NCBI RefSeq assembly: GCF_013407855.1
Contig: NZ_JACBZH010000001.1
Location: forward strand, 2,108,001 to 2,172,000
Origin: Actinopolymorpha rutila
GTDB taxonomy: Bacteria; Actinomycetota; Actinomycetes; Propionibacteriales; Actinopolymorphaceae
DNA length: 64,000 nt
Direction: 5' to 3'
The position numbers and the translations under genes were made by a program. Shown one piece after another: positions 51,476 to 62,100 of the stretch; within the stretch, counting starts at the first letter, position 1, and the number at the start of each line of letters is the position of its first letter. The notes beneath the pieces were generated by a model. It did not search any database. It was not told the origin of the DNA and worked only from the letters and a program-made list of their open reading frames with translations.

Positions 51476-53710
51476 ATGGCAAAGCTCCTGCGGCTTCCCG
51501 CGGAGGCCGATCTGGGCATGCCGTTGTCGGGGTTCGCGAAGGCCGAGCTGCTCAAGGCGATGCGCGATCGGCTGGAGCTGGTGACCCTCGGCGACCTGCT
51601 GCGACATTACCCCCGGCGCTACGTCCAGCGTGGCGAGCTCACCGACATCCGCTCCCTCAGGGTCGGTGAGGAAGTCACCGTGCAGGCGGAGATCAAGTCG
51701 GTCAAGACCCGGGCGATGCGCAACCGCCGGGGAAACCTCCTCGAGGTCGTGGTGACCGACGGCCACGGCGAGCTGAAGCTGACGTTCTTCAACCAGAAGT
51801 GGCGGGCCAACCAGCTGCAGCAGGGCATGCGCGGGCTCTTCGCCGGCAAGATCGACTCCTACCGCGACACCAAGCAGCTCACCCACCCGCACTTCGTGCT
51901 GTTCGGCCGGCGGGACGACGCCGACGCCGACTCGATCGTCGAGGAGTTCGCCGGTGCGCTGATGCCCATCTACCCCTCCACCGCGAAGGCCGCGACCTGG
52001 AGCATCGCCCGGGTCGTGCGCACGGTGCTGGACGCCTTGGGCGAGGTGCCCGACCCGATTCCCGCGCCGGTACGGCAGCGCCGGGGCCTGCTCGGGCTGC
52101 GGGAGGCGTTCGAGGCCGTGCACCGGCCCGAGTCCTTCGCCGACGTCCAGGCCGCCCGCGAGCGATTCCGGTTCGAGGAGGCGTTCGTCCTGCAGACCGA
52201 GCTGGCCCGCCGCCGGTCGGCCGCCCGCGAGCTGGCCGCGCGTCCCCGGGTCGCCGGCGAGGGCGGCCTGCTCGCCGCGTTCGAGGCCAGGCTGCCGTTC
52301 GCGCTCACCGACGGCCAGCGCTCGGTGGGTGACGACATCGCGGCCGACCTGGCCCGCGACCACCCGATGCAGCGGCTCCTGCAGGGCGAGGTGGGCAGCG
52401 GCAAGACGGTCTGCGCGCTGCGGGCGATGCTCACCGTGGTCGACGCCGGTGGCCAGGCGGCGCTGCTCGCGCCCACCGAGGTGCTCGCCCAGCAGCACTA
52501 CCGTTCGATCACCGCCCTGCTCGGCCCGCTCGCCGAGCGCGGCTTCATCGGAGGCGCCGAGGACGGCACCCGGGTGGCGCTGCTGACCGGCGGGCAGGGC
52601 ATCGCGGCCCGGCGCAAGGCGCTCCTCGAGTCCGCCTCCGGCGAGGCGGGTCTGGTCGTGGGCACCCACGCCCTGCTGGAGGACAAGGTGCAGTTCGCCG
52701 ACCTCGGGCTGGTGGTGGTCGACGAGCAGCACCGGTTCGGCGTCGAGCAGCGGGCCGCGCTCACCGGCAAGGCCGGCGGCGTCCCTCCACACGTGCTGGT
52801 GATGACGGCCACCCCGATCCCGCGCACGGTCGCCATGACCGTGTTCGGCGACCTGGAGGTCTCCACCCTCAGCGAGCTGCCGAGCGGACGTGCGCCGATC
52901 CAGACCAACGTCGTTCCGCTGGCGGAGAAGCCCGACTGGATCGACCACGTGTGGCGCCGGGTGCGCCAGGAGGTCGACGCCGGACGGCAGGTGTACGTCG
53001 TCTGCCCGCGGATCGGCGACGACGGCGACGACAAGCCCGGCGGCGAGGACGCCGACACCTCCGACCTCCCGGCCGACGTCGAGGCAGAGGGCTCGCGGGA
53101 GATGACGGCGGTGGTCGCACTCGCCGCCGAGTTGGCCGACGAGCCGCTCGCCGGGTTGCGGGTCGACCTGCTGCACGGCCGGCTGGCCTCCGACGCCAAG
53201 GACGCGGTGATGCTCAGGTTCGCCGCGGGCGAGATCGACGTCCTCGTCGCGACCACGGTGATCGAGGTCGGTGTCGACGTACCCAACGCCTCCACGATGG
53301 TGGTGATGGACGCCGACTGGTTCGGGGTGTCCCAGCTGCACCAGTTGCGGGGCCGGGTCGGCCGCGGCGGCCATCCCGGGTTGTGCCTGCTGGTGACCGG
53401 TGCCGCCGAGGGGTCACCGGCACGGGCCCGGATGGACGCGGTGGCCTCGACAACCGACGGGTTCGAGCTCAGCCGGATCGACCTCGAACACCGCCGGGAG
53501 GGTGACGTCCTCGGCGCCGACCAGTCCGGGCGCCGGTCGAGCCTGCGGATGCTCGCGGTGATCCGGGACGAGAAGGTGATCGCCCAGGCCCGCACGGACG
53601 CCGCGGAGGTGGTCGGCGCCGACCCCGGCCTGCGCGGTGAGCCCGCGCTGGCGGTGGCGGTGGCGGCGCTGTACGACGACGACCGGGCCGACTACCTCGA
53701 GAAGACCTGA
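51476..53710 (+). CDS. recG: ATP-dependent DNA helicase RecG
   Basis: RecG remodels stalled replication forks and branched DNA. The 744 residues contain an N-terminal wedge OB domain (YVQRGELTDIRSLRVGEEVT), Walker A EVGSGKTVCALRAML, motif II VVDEQHRFGVEQR, motif III TATPIPRTVAMT, and motif VI LHQLRGRVGRGGHPG. ATG 51476 has GGAGG five bases upstream. It is divergent from rpmB; rsmD follows after 97 bp. Confidence 0.96.
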   Translation: MAKLLRLPAEADLGMPLSGFAKAELLKAMRDRLELVTLGDLLRHYPRRYVQRGELTDIRSLRVGEEVTVQAEIKSVKTRAMRNRRGNLLEVVVTDGHGELKLTFFNQKWRANQLQQGMRGLFAGKIDSYRDTKQLTHPHFVLFGRRDDADADSIVEEFAGALMPIYPSTAKAATWSIARVVRTVLDALGEVPDPIPAPVRQRRGLLGLREAFEAVHRPESFADVQAARERFRFEEAFVLQTELARRRSAARELAARPRVAGEGGLLAAFEARLPFALTDGQRSVGDDIAADLARDHPMQRLLQGEVGSGKTVCALRAMLTVVDAGGQAALLAPTEVLAQQHYRSITALLGPLAERGFIGGAEDGTRVALLTGGQGIAARRKALLESASGEAGLVVGTHALLEDKVQFADLGLVVVDEQHRFGVEQRAALTGKAGGVPPHVLVMTATPIPRTVAMTVFGDLEVSTLSELPSGRAPIQTNVVPLAEKPDWIDHVWRRVRQEVDAGRQVYVVCPRIGDDGDDKPGGEDADTSDLPADVEAEGSREMTAVVALAAELADEPLAGLRVDLLHGRLASDAKDAVMLRFAAGEIDVLVATTVIEVGVDVPNASTMVVMDADWFGVSQLHQLRGRVGRGGHPGLCLLVTGAAEGSPARARMDAVASTTDGFELSRIDLEHRREGDVLGADQSGRRSSLRMLAVIRDEKVIAQARTDAAEVVGADPGLRGEPALAVAVAALYDDDRADYLEKT

Positions 53711-53807
53711 GCCCCGCGCCTGACGACCCGGCCTCACCGGACGGCCCGGCTCCCCGGGTGGCGGCCTGATCCCGGCGCCCCGCCCCGCGTGCGAGAGGAT
53801 GGCGGCG

Positions 53808-54398
53808 ATGAGCCGCATCGTCGCAGGAGAGGCCCGCGGGCGCCGGCTGAGCGTGCCCGACGGGAAGGACACCCGGCCGACCTCGGACCGCGTACGCGAG
53901 TCGCTGTTCGCCTCGCTCAGCTCCGAGCTGGGCTCACTGGAGGGCCTGCGGTTCCTCGACCTGTACGCCGGCAGCGGCGCCGTCGGGATCGAGGCGCTCT
54001 CGCGCGGTGCGTCCGCCGTCGTGCTGGTCGAGGTGGCCCGCCGGGCCGTCGGGGTGATCCGGGACAACCTCCGCACGGTGGGCCTGCCCGGCGGCAACCT
54101 GCTGGCCGGCCGGGTCGAGCGCGTCGTCGGCGGCCCGCCACCGCAGCCGGGCGGCTTCGACGTGGTCTACGTCGACCCGCCGTACTCCCTGCCCGACGCC
54201 TCCGTGGCCGCCGTCCTGCGCGGCCTCGCCGGCAACGGCTGGCTGGCCCCTGACGCGGTGGTCGTGGTCGAGCGGTCCGCGCGGTCGGCGGAGTTCCCGT
54301 GGCCTCCCGGCTTCACCGCCGACCGCATGCGGAAGTACGGCGACACGGCTCTTTGGTACGGTCACGCCGCGGGTGGGGAGGGCACCATCGAGGGGTAA
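53808..54398 (+). CDS. rsmD: 16S rRNA (guanine(966)-N(2))-methyltransferase
   Basis: RsmD methylates G966 of 16S rRNA. The 196 residues start MSRIVAGEARGRRL, then RPTSDRVRESLFASL, the SAM loop LDLYAGSGAVGIEALSRGA and the catalytic motif VDPPYSLPD. ATG 53808 is favoured over ATG 53799 by the spacing from GAGAGG. coaD follows, as in most bacteria. Confidence 0.94.
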   Translation: MSRIVAGEARGRRLSVPDGKDTRPTSDRVRESLFASLSSELGSLEGLRFLDLYAGSGAVGIEALSRGASAVVLVEVARRAVGVIRDNLRTVGLPGGNLLAGRVERVVGGPPPQPGGFDVVYVDPPYSLPDASVAAVLRGLAGNGWLAPDAVVVVERSARSAEFPWPPGFTADRMRKYGDTALWYGHAAGGEGTIEG

Positions 54399-54417
54399 CA
54401 CCCCTCACCGATGGTGA

Positions 54418-54987
<570 letters not shown>

Positions 54988-55066
54988 CCGGCCCGGCCGG
55001 CCCGGGGACGACGTCGTGACAACCTCGGCCGACTCGGCAAGGGGCCGCATTCGGAAAGGACAGATC

Positions 55067-55714
55067 GTGGACGTGCAGCACAAGCTCGACGAGCTCCGCC
55101 GGATGGTGCAGAGCGCCCGGTCGGTGCCGCTGTCCGCGTCGTGCCTGGTCAACCGGACCGAGTTGCTCGCCGGGTTCGACGAGGCGCAGCGGATGTTGCC
55201 GCAGGAGTTCGAGACGGCTCGCAAGGTGGCCGCCGATCGGGACGCGGTCGTCGCCGGAGGGCGGGCCGAGGCCGACCGGCTGGTCGAGGAGGCCCGCCGC
55301 CAGCGCGCCGAGCTCGTCGAACGCACAGACATCCATCGCGAGGCCCGCACCGCCGCCGACGAGCTCACCTCCAAGGCTCAGGAGGAGGCCGACGGGCTGC
55401 GCCGTGAGGTCGACGACTACGTGGACGGCAAGCTGGCGGGCTTCGAGATCGCCCTGCAGAAGACGCTGACCTCGGTGTCCCGCGGCCGGGAGGAGCTGCG
55501 CAGCCGCGGCCCGAACGCCGGCCGGGGCGGCGGCCCGAAGTCGCCGGCGGAGGTCGACGAGTACGTCGAGACCAAGCTCGGGAAGTTCGAGGAGTCCCTG
55601 CGCAGGACCCTGGACTCGGTGACCCGCGGCAGGGAACGCCTGCGCGACCGCAGCAGCCTGGACGACACCTTCGCCGGCGGCGACCCGGACGGACCGCCCC
55701 TGCCCGGAGAGTGA
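55067..55714 (+). CDS. Coiled-coil protein (ATP-synthase-B/DivIVA-like) with duplicated C-terminal segment
   Basis: A 215-residue helical, charged protein of the type found between coaD and DUF177 in actinomycetes and sometimes called a cell-division initiation protein. Residues 45-125 are a long coiled coil (RAEADRLVEEARRQRAELVE). Two related segments follow: EVDDYVDGKLAGFEIALQKT and EVDEYVETKLGKFEESLRRT, each ending SRGRE or TRGRE. GTG 55067 has AAAGGA six bases upstream. Role unknown; no membrane segment. Confidence 0.8.
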   Translation: MDVQHKLDELRRMVQSARSVPLSASCLVNRTELLAGFDEAQRMLPQEFETARKVAADRDAVVAGGRAEADRLVEEARRQRAELVERTDIHREARTAADELTSKAQEEADGLRREVDDYVDGKLAGFEIALQKTLTSVSRGREELRSRGPNAGRGGGPKSPAEVDEYVETKLGKFEESLRRTLDSVTRGRERLRDRSSLDDTFAGGDPDGPPLPGE

Positions 55715-55715
55715 C

Positions 55716-55737
55716 CCGGCGGCTGACCCGCCGGTTT
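55716..55737 (+). terminator. Terminator after the coiled-coil gene
   Basis: CCGGCGG (55716-55722) pairs with CCGCCGG (55728-55734), loop CTGAC, followed by TTT. Confidence 0.7.
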
Positions 55738-55835
55738 CGGGTGGTGGGTCCGCATGTGCCCGGGTTCGCCCGGGTCGGCGTCCGGTGTCCCGTACGCTCC
55801 ACGAACGGACACGGGGAGCGAGCGACCGGGCCGCG

Positions 55836-55865
55836 TTGAGTGCACCGCAGCCCCTCGGGTACTCT
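55836..55865 (+). promoter_or_regulatory. Promoter of the DUF177-rpmF-rnc-mutM operon
   Basis: TTGAGT (55836-55841) and TACTCT (55860-55865) with an 18-bp spacer, 60 bp before the DUF177 start. Confidence 0.55.
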
Positions 55866-55924
55866 CGATAGCCGGTCTCGATCGAGGCCGAATCCAGCCC
55901 TGCGACACAGAAAGCAAGGACGCC

Positions 55925-56512
55925 TTGAGCACCGTCGACCCTCAGGCGCCGCTCGTGTTCGACACTCGCGAGCTCGGCCGCCGCCCGGGGGCACAACGTA
56001 AGCTCCGGCGTTCGGTGCCCGCACCGGCTGGACTCGGCATCGACGTCCTCGGCGTTCCCGAAGGCACCGACATCGAGCTCGCTCTGCGGCTGGAGTCGGT
56101 GATGGAGGGGGTGCTCGCGTCAGGCACGGCGCGGGTGCTGCTGACCGGTGAGTGCGTGCGCTGCCTGGAGCCGCTCGAGCAACCGCTCGACGTCGACTTC
56201 CAGGAGTTGTACGCCTTCCCGGAGAGCGAGATCGAGGACGACGAGGCCAGTCGGCTCGAGGGCGACCTGCTCGACCTCGAGCCGGTGGTGCGTGACGCGG
56301 TTGTGCTCGCGTTGCCGTACCAACCGGTGTGCAGTGACGACTGCCCGGGGCTGTGTCCGCAGTGCGGCGCGCGCCTGGCAGACGACCCTGACCACCAGCA
56401 CGAGGCGGCGATCGACCCTCGATGGGCGGCGTTGGCCACGATCGTGCCGGACGACCAGAACGACACGGACGAGGTCGCGGGTTCGCCCCGACGGCCCGAT
56501 GTAAAGGAGTAG
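55925..56512 (+). CDS. YceD/DUF177 family protein
   Basis: A 195-residue protein of the DUF177 family, which precedes rpmF across bacteria and is linked to 23S rRNA or ribosome assembly. It shows [34 protein letters not shown], and a zinc knuckle [13 protein letters not shown]. Start TTG 55925 has AAGGA just upstream. rpmF begins 4 bases after its stop. Confidence 0.92.
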   Translation: MSTVDPQAPLVFDTRELGRRPGAQRKLRRSVPAPAGLGIDVLGVPEGTDIELALRLESVMEGVLASGTARVLLTGECVRCLEPLEQPLDVDFQELYAFPESEIEDDEASRLEGDLLDLEPVVRDAVVLALPYQPVCSDDCPGLCPQCGARLADDPDHQHEAAIDPRWAALATIVPDDQNDTDEVAGSPRRPDVKE

Positions 56513-56516
56513 TGGC

Positions 56517-56708
56517 GTGGCCGTTCCCAAGCGGAGGGTTTCGCGGAGCAACACCCGCAGCCGGCGGGCGCAGTGGAAGGCGTCGGCCCCGCAGCTGGTC
56601 ATCTGTGCCAACCCCGCGTGCCGGTCCTCGCACCTGCCGCACCGTGCGTGCCCGCAGTGTGGCCAGTACGGTCCTCGCGCCGGGCGCCGCCAGGTTCTCG
56701 ACGTCTGA
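56517..56708 (+). CDS. rpmF: Large ribosomal subunit protein bL32, zinc-binding form
   Basis: Ribosomal protein L32, 63 residues, beginning [19 protein letters not shown]. Cys30, Cys35, Cys45 and Cys48 make the zinc site. AAAGGAG precedes GTG 56517. Lies between the DUF177 gene and rnc. Confidence 0.96.
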   Translation: MAVPKRRVSRSNTRSRRAQWKASAPQLVICANPACRSSHLPHRACPQCGQYGPRAGRRQVLDV

Positions 56709-56745
56709 GTTTCGGTCTGAGTCAGTGGATCGCCTCGGGGGGACA

Positions 56746-57513
56746 GTGGCGTACGCCGAGCTGAACGCCAAGCTCGGGCTGGTGCTTGACGACGCGTTGC
56801 TCGAACGCGCGCTGACACACCGGTCGTACGCCTACGAAAACGGCGGCCTGCCGACCAACGAGCGCCTGGAGTTCCTGGGCGACGCGGTGCTCGGCCTGGT
56901 GATCACCGACGCGTTGTTCCGCACGCATCCCGACCTGTCCGAGGGGCAGCTCGCGAAGCTGCGGGCGGCGGTGGTCAACATGCGGGCGCTCGCCGACGTC
57001 GCCCGGCGACTGGACCTGGGCAAGTACCTCCGTCTCGGCCGCGGTGAGGAGACCACCGGCGGCCGGGACAAGTCGTCGATCCTCGGCGACGCGGTCGAGG
57101 CGGTCATCGGTGCGGTCTACCTCGCCGGCGGGTTCCCGCTGTCGCAGGAGTTCGTGCACCGGTTGTTCGACCCGCTGCTGGAGGCGTCGGCCCGGCTGGG
57201 CGCGGGTCTGGACTGGAAGACCAGCCTGCAGGAGCTCACGGCACGTGCCTCGCTGGGCGTGCCGGAGTACGTCGTGGAGGAGCGCGGCCCCGACCACGAG
57301 AAGGTGTTCACCGCCCACGTCGTTGTCGGTGGCACCGACCACGGCGTCGGCACCGGCCGCAGCAAGAAGGAAGCCGAGCAGCAGGCCGCCGAGGCGGCCT
57401 GGACGGCGATCCGCACCATGCTGGGCGAGAGCACCGACGGCTCGGCCGGCCAGCAGGTCGGTGGTTCCGCCGACCGGTCCACCGGCGGTGCCGCGGGTGC
57501 GGCCCCGGCCTGA
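56746..57513 (+). CDS. rnc: Ribonuclease III
   Basis: Double-strand-specific RNase that processes rRNA precursors. The 255 residues contain the catalytic signature [13 protein letters not shown] (residues 38-50), [20 protein letters not shown] with the second acidic site, and a C-terminal dsRNA-binding domain ([20 protein letters not shown], then [16 protein letters not shown]). The GTG at 56746 follows GGGGGGA; GTG 56725 is an alternative. The C-terminal 30 residues are Gly/Ala/Ser-rich and variable. mutM follows after 15 bp. Confidence 0.95.
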   Translation: MAYAELNAKLGLVLDDALLERALTHRSYAYENGGLPTNERLEFLGDAVLGLVITDALFRTHPDLSEGQLAKLRAAVVNMRALADVARRLDLGKYLRLGRGEETTGGRDKSSILGDAVEAVIGAVYLAGGFPLSQEFVHRLFDPLLEASARLGAGLDWKTSLQELTARASLGVPEYVVEERGPDHEKVFTAHVVVGGTDHGVGTGRSKKEAEQQAAEAAWTAIRTMLGESTDGSAGQQVGGSADRSTGGAAGAAPA

Positions 57514-57528
57514 GCGAGGGGACCGGGC

Positions 57529-58386
57529 ATGCCGGAGTTGCCCGAGGTCGAGGTCGTCCGTGCGGGCATCGAGAAGCTGGTCGTCGGGCATGCAATCGCC
57601 ACGGTCGTGGTCGGTCATCCCCGCCCGGTCCGCCGCCACCTGGCCGGCCCGCAGGACTTCGCCGACCAGTTGGCCGGGCACCGCGTCGTGGGAGCCCGGC
57701 GGCGCGGAAAGTATCTGTGGTTGCCGCTGGACAGCGGTGACGCCCTTCTCGCCCATCTGGGGATGAGCGGCCAGTTCGTCGTCGTACCCACCGAACACCC
57801 CGACGAACCCCATCTGCGGGTCCGGTTCACGTTCACCGACCAGCCGACCTGGGAGCTGCGGTTCGTCGACCAGCGGATGTTCGGTGGCCTGTCGATCAGT
57901 CCCGGCGGCGCCGAACTGCCGGCCGAGATCGCGCACATCGCCCGGGACCCGATCGATCCCGCGTTCGACGACGACGAGTTCGTGGCCGCGCTGCGCCGCC
58001 GTCGTACCGGTGTCAAGCGCGCCTTGCTCGACCAGCGGCTGATTTCCGGGGTGGGCAACATCTACGCCGACGAGGCGTTGTGGCGGGCCCGGCTGCACTA
58101 CGCCCGGGCCACCGACACGTTGCGGCGGACCGAGGCGCGGACGCTGTTGACAGAGGTCCGCAACGTGATGAACGCCGCTCTGGCCGCCGGCGGAACGTCG
58201 TTCGACAGTCTGTACATCAACGTCAACGGCGAAAGTGGTTACTTCGCGCGTTCGCTTTCGGTGTACGGCAGGGAAGACGAGCCGTGTGAACGTTGCGGAA
58301 ACGCCGTGCGGCGGGATCCCTTCATGAATCGGTCATCGTTCACCTGCCCGAGGTGTCAGCCTCGTCCGCGTCGCGGTCGATGGTGA
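57529..58386 (+). CDS. mutM: Formamidopyrimidine-DNA glycosylase
   Basis: MutM excises 8-oxoguanine and formamidopyrimidines and nicks the abasic site. The 285 residues start with the catalytic PELPEVEVV (Pro2, Glu3), with Lys61 in [27 protein letters not shown] (helix-two-turn-helix) and the zinc finger CERCG...CPRC at the C-terminus. ATG 57529 is 15 bp after rnc. Confidence 0.96.
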   Translation: MPELPEVEVVRAGIEKLVVGHAIATVVVGHPRPVRRHLAGPQDFADQLAGHRVVGARRRGKYLWLPLDSGDALLAHLGMSGQFVVVPTEHPDEPHLRVRFTFTDQPTWELRFVDQRMFGGLSISPGGAELPAEIAHIARDPIDPAFDDDEFVAALRRRRTGVKRALLDQRLISGVGNIYADEALWRARLHYARATDTLRRTEARTLLTEVRNVMNAALAAGGTSFDSLYINVNGESGYFARSLSVYGREDEPCERCGNAVRRDPFMNRSSFTCPRCQPRPRRGRW

Positions 58387-58705
58387 CTTCTACCACGTTG
58401 GCAAACGTTTTCGACGTACGTCGGACAACTACGCACGGCGAGCTGAACGGACGTTTTCCCTTGTGTACAAGGGATCTGAGTCGTTCCGAATATCGAGGTG
58501 TCGCTTCGTCCATCTCGCGTTCCGGTGGCGATATTGCCGGACAAGTGGGGAGTGCGATCACTTGACTACGGTGGGTCGTGGTGCGGTCACCTTGACGGCA
58601 TGGCGCTGTGGTGAGACTCTAGAAACACCGCCGCACTCCCTGCCCCACATGAGTGCTGCGATGTAGCGACCAAAACCTCAGGTCACTCAGCGTGGAGGAC
58701 CCCCT
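58387..58705. other. Gene-free 319 bp, less GC-rich than its surroundings
   Basis: No gene seen. It contains the palindrome CCCTTGTGTACAAGGG (58458-58473) and TTGACT and TTGACG boxes (about 58563 and 58592), the latter followed by a plausible GACTCT-type -10. These could drive the small coiled-coil gene at 58706. Confidence 0.45.
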
Positions 58706-58903
58706 ATGGCGAAAGCGCTCCTCGGCCACGTCGGTGGCCCCGACCCCCGTCTGGTCTCCGAGGTGCGACGTCTGCAAAAGCGAGTATCGGAGCTGGAGGC
58801 GCATGTGACGCGTCTTCAGGCAGAAAACGACTCCCTCTCCGCAGTGGTGCACGAAGACCAACTGCTCACCATCGACGCCCGGCACGAGCCCGCGTTGACC
58901 TGA
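58706..58903 (+). CDS. Small coiled-coil protein (65 aa)
   Basis: A 65-residue product whose residues 15-48 form leucine-heptad coiled coil (VSEVRRLQKRVSELEAHVT, then RLQAENDSL). It starts MAKALLGHVGGPDPRLV. GGAGGA lies before ATG 58706, and a strong terminator follows 49 bp after its stop, so it is an independent gene. Similar small coiled-coil proteins occur in actinomycetes; the role is unknown. Confidence 0.75.
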   Translation: MAKALLGHVGGPDPRLVSEVRRLQKRVSELEAHVTRLQAENDSLSAVVHEDQLLTIDARHEPALT

Positions 58904-58951
58904 GGGAGATCCGGTCTCACTGAGTGGACCAGCCTCGAAAGACCGAGATGG

Positions 58952-58985
58952 AACGGGACGCCTCATCTGAGGCGTCCCGTTTTGT
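58952..58985 (+). terminator. Terminator after the small coiled-coil gene
   Basis: AACGGGACGCCTCA (58952-58965) pairs with TGAGGCGTCCCGTT (58968-58981), followed by TTGTTGT. Confidence 0.88.
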
Positions 58986-59190
58986 TGTGCCCGGAACGTT
59001 TCGGAGGGCGTTTTCCCCGCCGCGTCGCGAGCGGCTCCGGCGCTCACCCCCGGTATCGTCGGGCACAGGTCCGCACCGGCCCGCGTAGGGTCGTGCCCCC
59101 GCACCCGGACCAGTGCCCAGACCACGCCCAGGCCGGCGCCCCGGACCATCGAGTCCCGGCCGGCCCCGGAAGCACCGAGGAGAGCGCGCG

Positions 59191-62100
59191 TTGTACCTCA
59201 AGAGCCTGACGCTCCGTGGGTTCAAGTCGTTCGCGTCCTCGACGACCCTGCACTTCGAGCCGGGCATCACCTGTGTGGTCGGCCCGAACGGCTCGGGCAA
59301 GAGCAACGTCGTCGACGCGATCGCCTGGGTGATGGGTGAGCAGGGGGTCAAGAGCCTGCGCGGCGGCAAGATGGAGGACGTCATCTTCGCCGGCACGTCC
59401 GGGCGGGCCCCGCTGGGCCGGGCCGAGGTGATCCTCACCATCGACAACAGCGACGGCGCCCTGCCGATCGACTACGCCGAGGTCACCATCAGCCGGATGA
59501 TGTTCCGCAACGGTGGCTCGGAGTACAGCATCAACGGCCGTACGTCCCGGCTCCTCGACGTCCAGGAACTCCTCTCCGACTCCGGTATCGGCCGGGAGAT
59601 GCACGTCATCGTCGGACAGGGCCGGCTCGACTCCATCCTGCACGCGACCCCGGAGGACCGGCGCGGCTTCGTGGAGGAGGCGGCGGGTGTCCTCAAGCAC
59701 CGCAAGCGCAAGGAGAAGGCGCTCCGCAAGCTGGACTCCACCGAGGGAAACCTCACCCGCCTGCAGGACCTCCTGACCGAGATCCGGCGTGCGCTGCGGC
59801 CGCTGGGCAAGCAGGCCGAGGCCGCCCGCAAGGCGGCGGTGATCCAGGCCGACGCCCGCGACGCCCGGTTGCGGCTGCTCGCCGACGATCTCGTCCAGCT
59901 CACCACCACGCTGGCCCAGGAGGTGGCCGACGAGTCCGCCGTCCGCGAGCGCCGCGCCGTCGTGGAGCGCGAACTGAGTGTCGTCCAGGCGCAGGAGACC
60001 GAGCTGGAGGAGAGCCTGCGGGCCGACGCGCCGCGGGTGGCCCGGGCACAGGAGACGTGGTACCGCCTGTCCAGCCTCAAGGAGCGGCTGGGCGGCACCG
60101 CCGGACTGGCCGTCGAGCGCAGCCGCCATCTCGCCGAGGCGCGGGAGGAGGAACGCCCCGGCCGCGACCCCGACCAGCTGGACGAGGAGGCGCGCCGGGT
60201 GCGGGCCGAGGAGGAGGCGATCGCCGCCGAGACCGAGTCCCACCGCGAGGCGCTGGACCAGGCGGTCGGGCACCGGCAGGCCTCCGAGCGCGCGCTGGCG
60301 GAGGAGGAACGCCGGATCGCCGCGCTGTCCCGCGCCGCCGCCGACCGGCGCGAGGGGCTGGCCCGGCTCACCGGCCAGGTCAACTCCGTGCGCAGCCGGC
60401 TGGAGGCCCGCGAGGCCGAGGTGGAGCGCCTCACCGCCGCCCGGGCCGAGGCGAGCGACCGCGCGGAGCAGGCGCAGGAGGAGTTCGTCGCGGTGGAGAG
60501 CCAGGTGGCGAGCCTGGACGCCGGCGAACGCGGCCTGGACGCGCAGTACGAGTCCGCCCAGGGCGCCCTGGAGGCGCTCGAGGAACAGCTGGTGACGCTG
60601 CGCCAGGACCAGGAGGAGGCCGAACGCGAGCGCGCCGCGCTGGCCGCCCGCAAGGAGGCACTGGAGCTGGGGCTGGCCCGCAAGGACGGCGCCGCCGAGC
60701 TGCTCGCCGCCACCGAACGCGTGTCCGGCCAGCTCGGCTCGGTCGCCGCCCTGCTGTCGGTGGAGCCGGGCTACGAGGCGGCCGTCGCCGGCGCGCTGGG
60801 CCGGGCCGCCGACGCGGTGGCGGTGGAGTCGGTCGACTCGGCCGTGGCCGCGCTGCACCACCTGCGTACCGAGGACCTTGGCCGGGCGGGGCTGCTGGTC
60901 GGCGGTGCCGGCCCGGGCGCCGAGGGTGCTCCGTCGGACTGGCCCGCGCTGCCTCCGGGCGCCCGCTACGCCGTCGACGTGGCCAGCGCCCCGGCCGAGG
61001 TACTGCCCGCGCTGGTCCGGCTGCTGGCCAGGGTCGCCGTGGTCGACGACCTCGCCGCCGCCCGGGCGCTGGTCACCGACCAGCCGGACGTGATGGCCGT
61101 GACCCGCGAGGGCGACCTGCTGGGCGCACACACCGCGTACGGCGGTTCGGCCGCCCAGCCCAGCCTGCTGGAGGTCCAGGCCGCCGTCGACGACGCCGCC
61201 GAGCGGTTGCGCGAGGCGAGCACCCGGGCCGAACGCCTGCGCGCCGAACGCGCCGAGGCGGAGGAGCGCCGCAAGGCCGCCGCGGCCGGTGCGGAGCAGG
61301 CGCTCAACCGGCTGCACGAGTCCGACGCCGAGCTCGCCGCCGTCGCCGAACGCCTGGGCCAGCTGGGCTCGGCGGCACGGTCGGCGCAGGCGGAGGCCGA
61401 GCGCCTCGGCACCGCCATCGAGGAGGCCCGGCAGGCGGTCGTCCGCGACCAGAGCGGCCTGGGCGAGCTGCAGGAGCGGCTGTCCACCGCCGAGGACAGC
61501 CCCGACGAGGAGCCGTCCACCGACGAGCGCGACCGGCTCGCCGAGGTGTGCCGCGACGGCCGCCAGCGCGAGATGGAGGCCCGGCTCGGGCTGCGTACCG
61601 CCGAGGAACGCGGCCGGGCGATGTCCGGCCGGGCCGACTCCCTGGAGCGGGCGGCCCGCGAGGAGCGCGCGGCCCGCGAACGCGCCCGGGTACGCCGGGA
61701 ACGCCGCGCCCGTGAGGCGGAGGTCGCCGCCGCCGTCCTTTCCGCCGTACGCCAGGTCCTCGCCCGCCTGGACGGCTCGCTGGCCGCGGCCGGGCGGGAG
61801 CGGCAGGAGGCCGAACAGGCCCGCACCGCCCGCGAGGCGCAGATCAACACCGTCCGGCAGAAGGTCCGCGCCCTGGCCGGTGAGCTGGACGAGCTGACCG
61901 ACTCGGTGCACCGCGACGAGATGGCCCGGGCCGAGCAGCGGATGCGGATCGAGCAGCTGGAGACCCGCGCCGTGGAGGAGCTGGGCGTCGACCCGGAGAC
62001 GCTCGCCCGCGAGTACGGCCCGGAGGTTCCCGTACCACCGTCCCAGCCCGCGCCGGGTGAGGAGGCGGAGGGCGAGCCGCGGCCCTACGACCGGGCCGAG

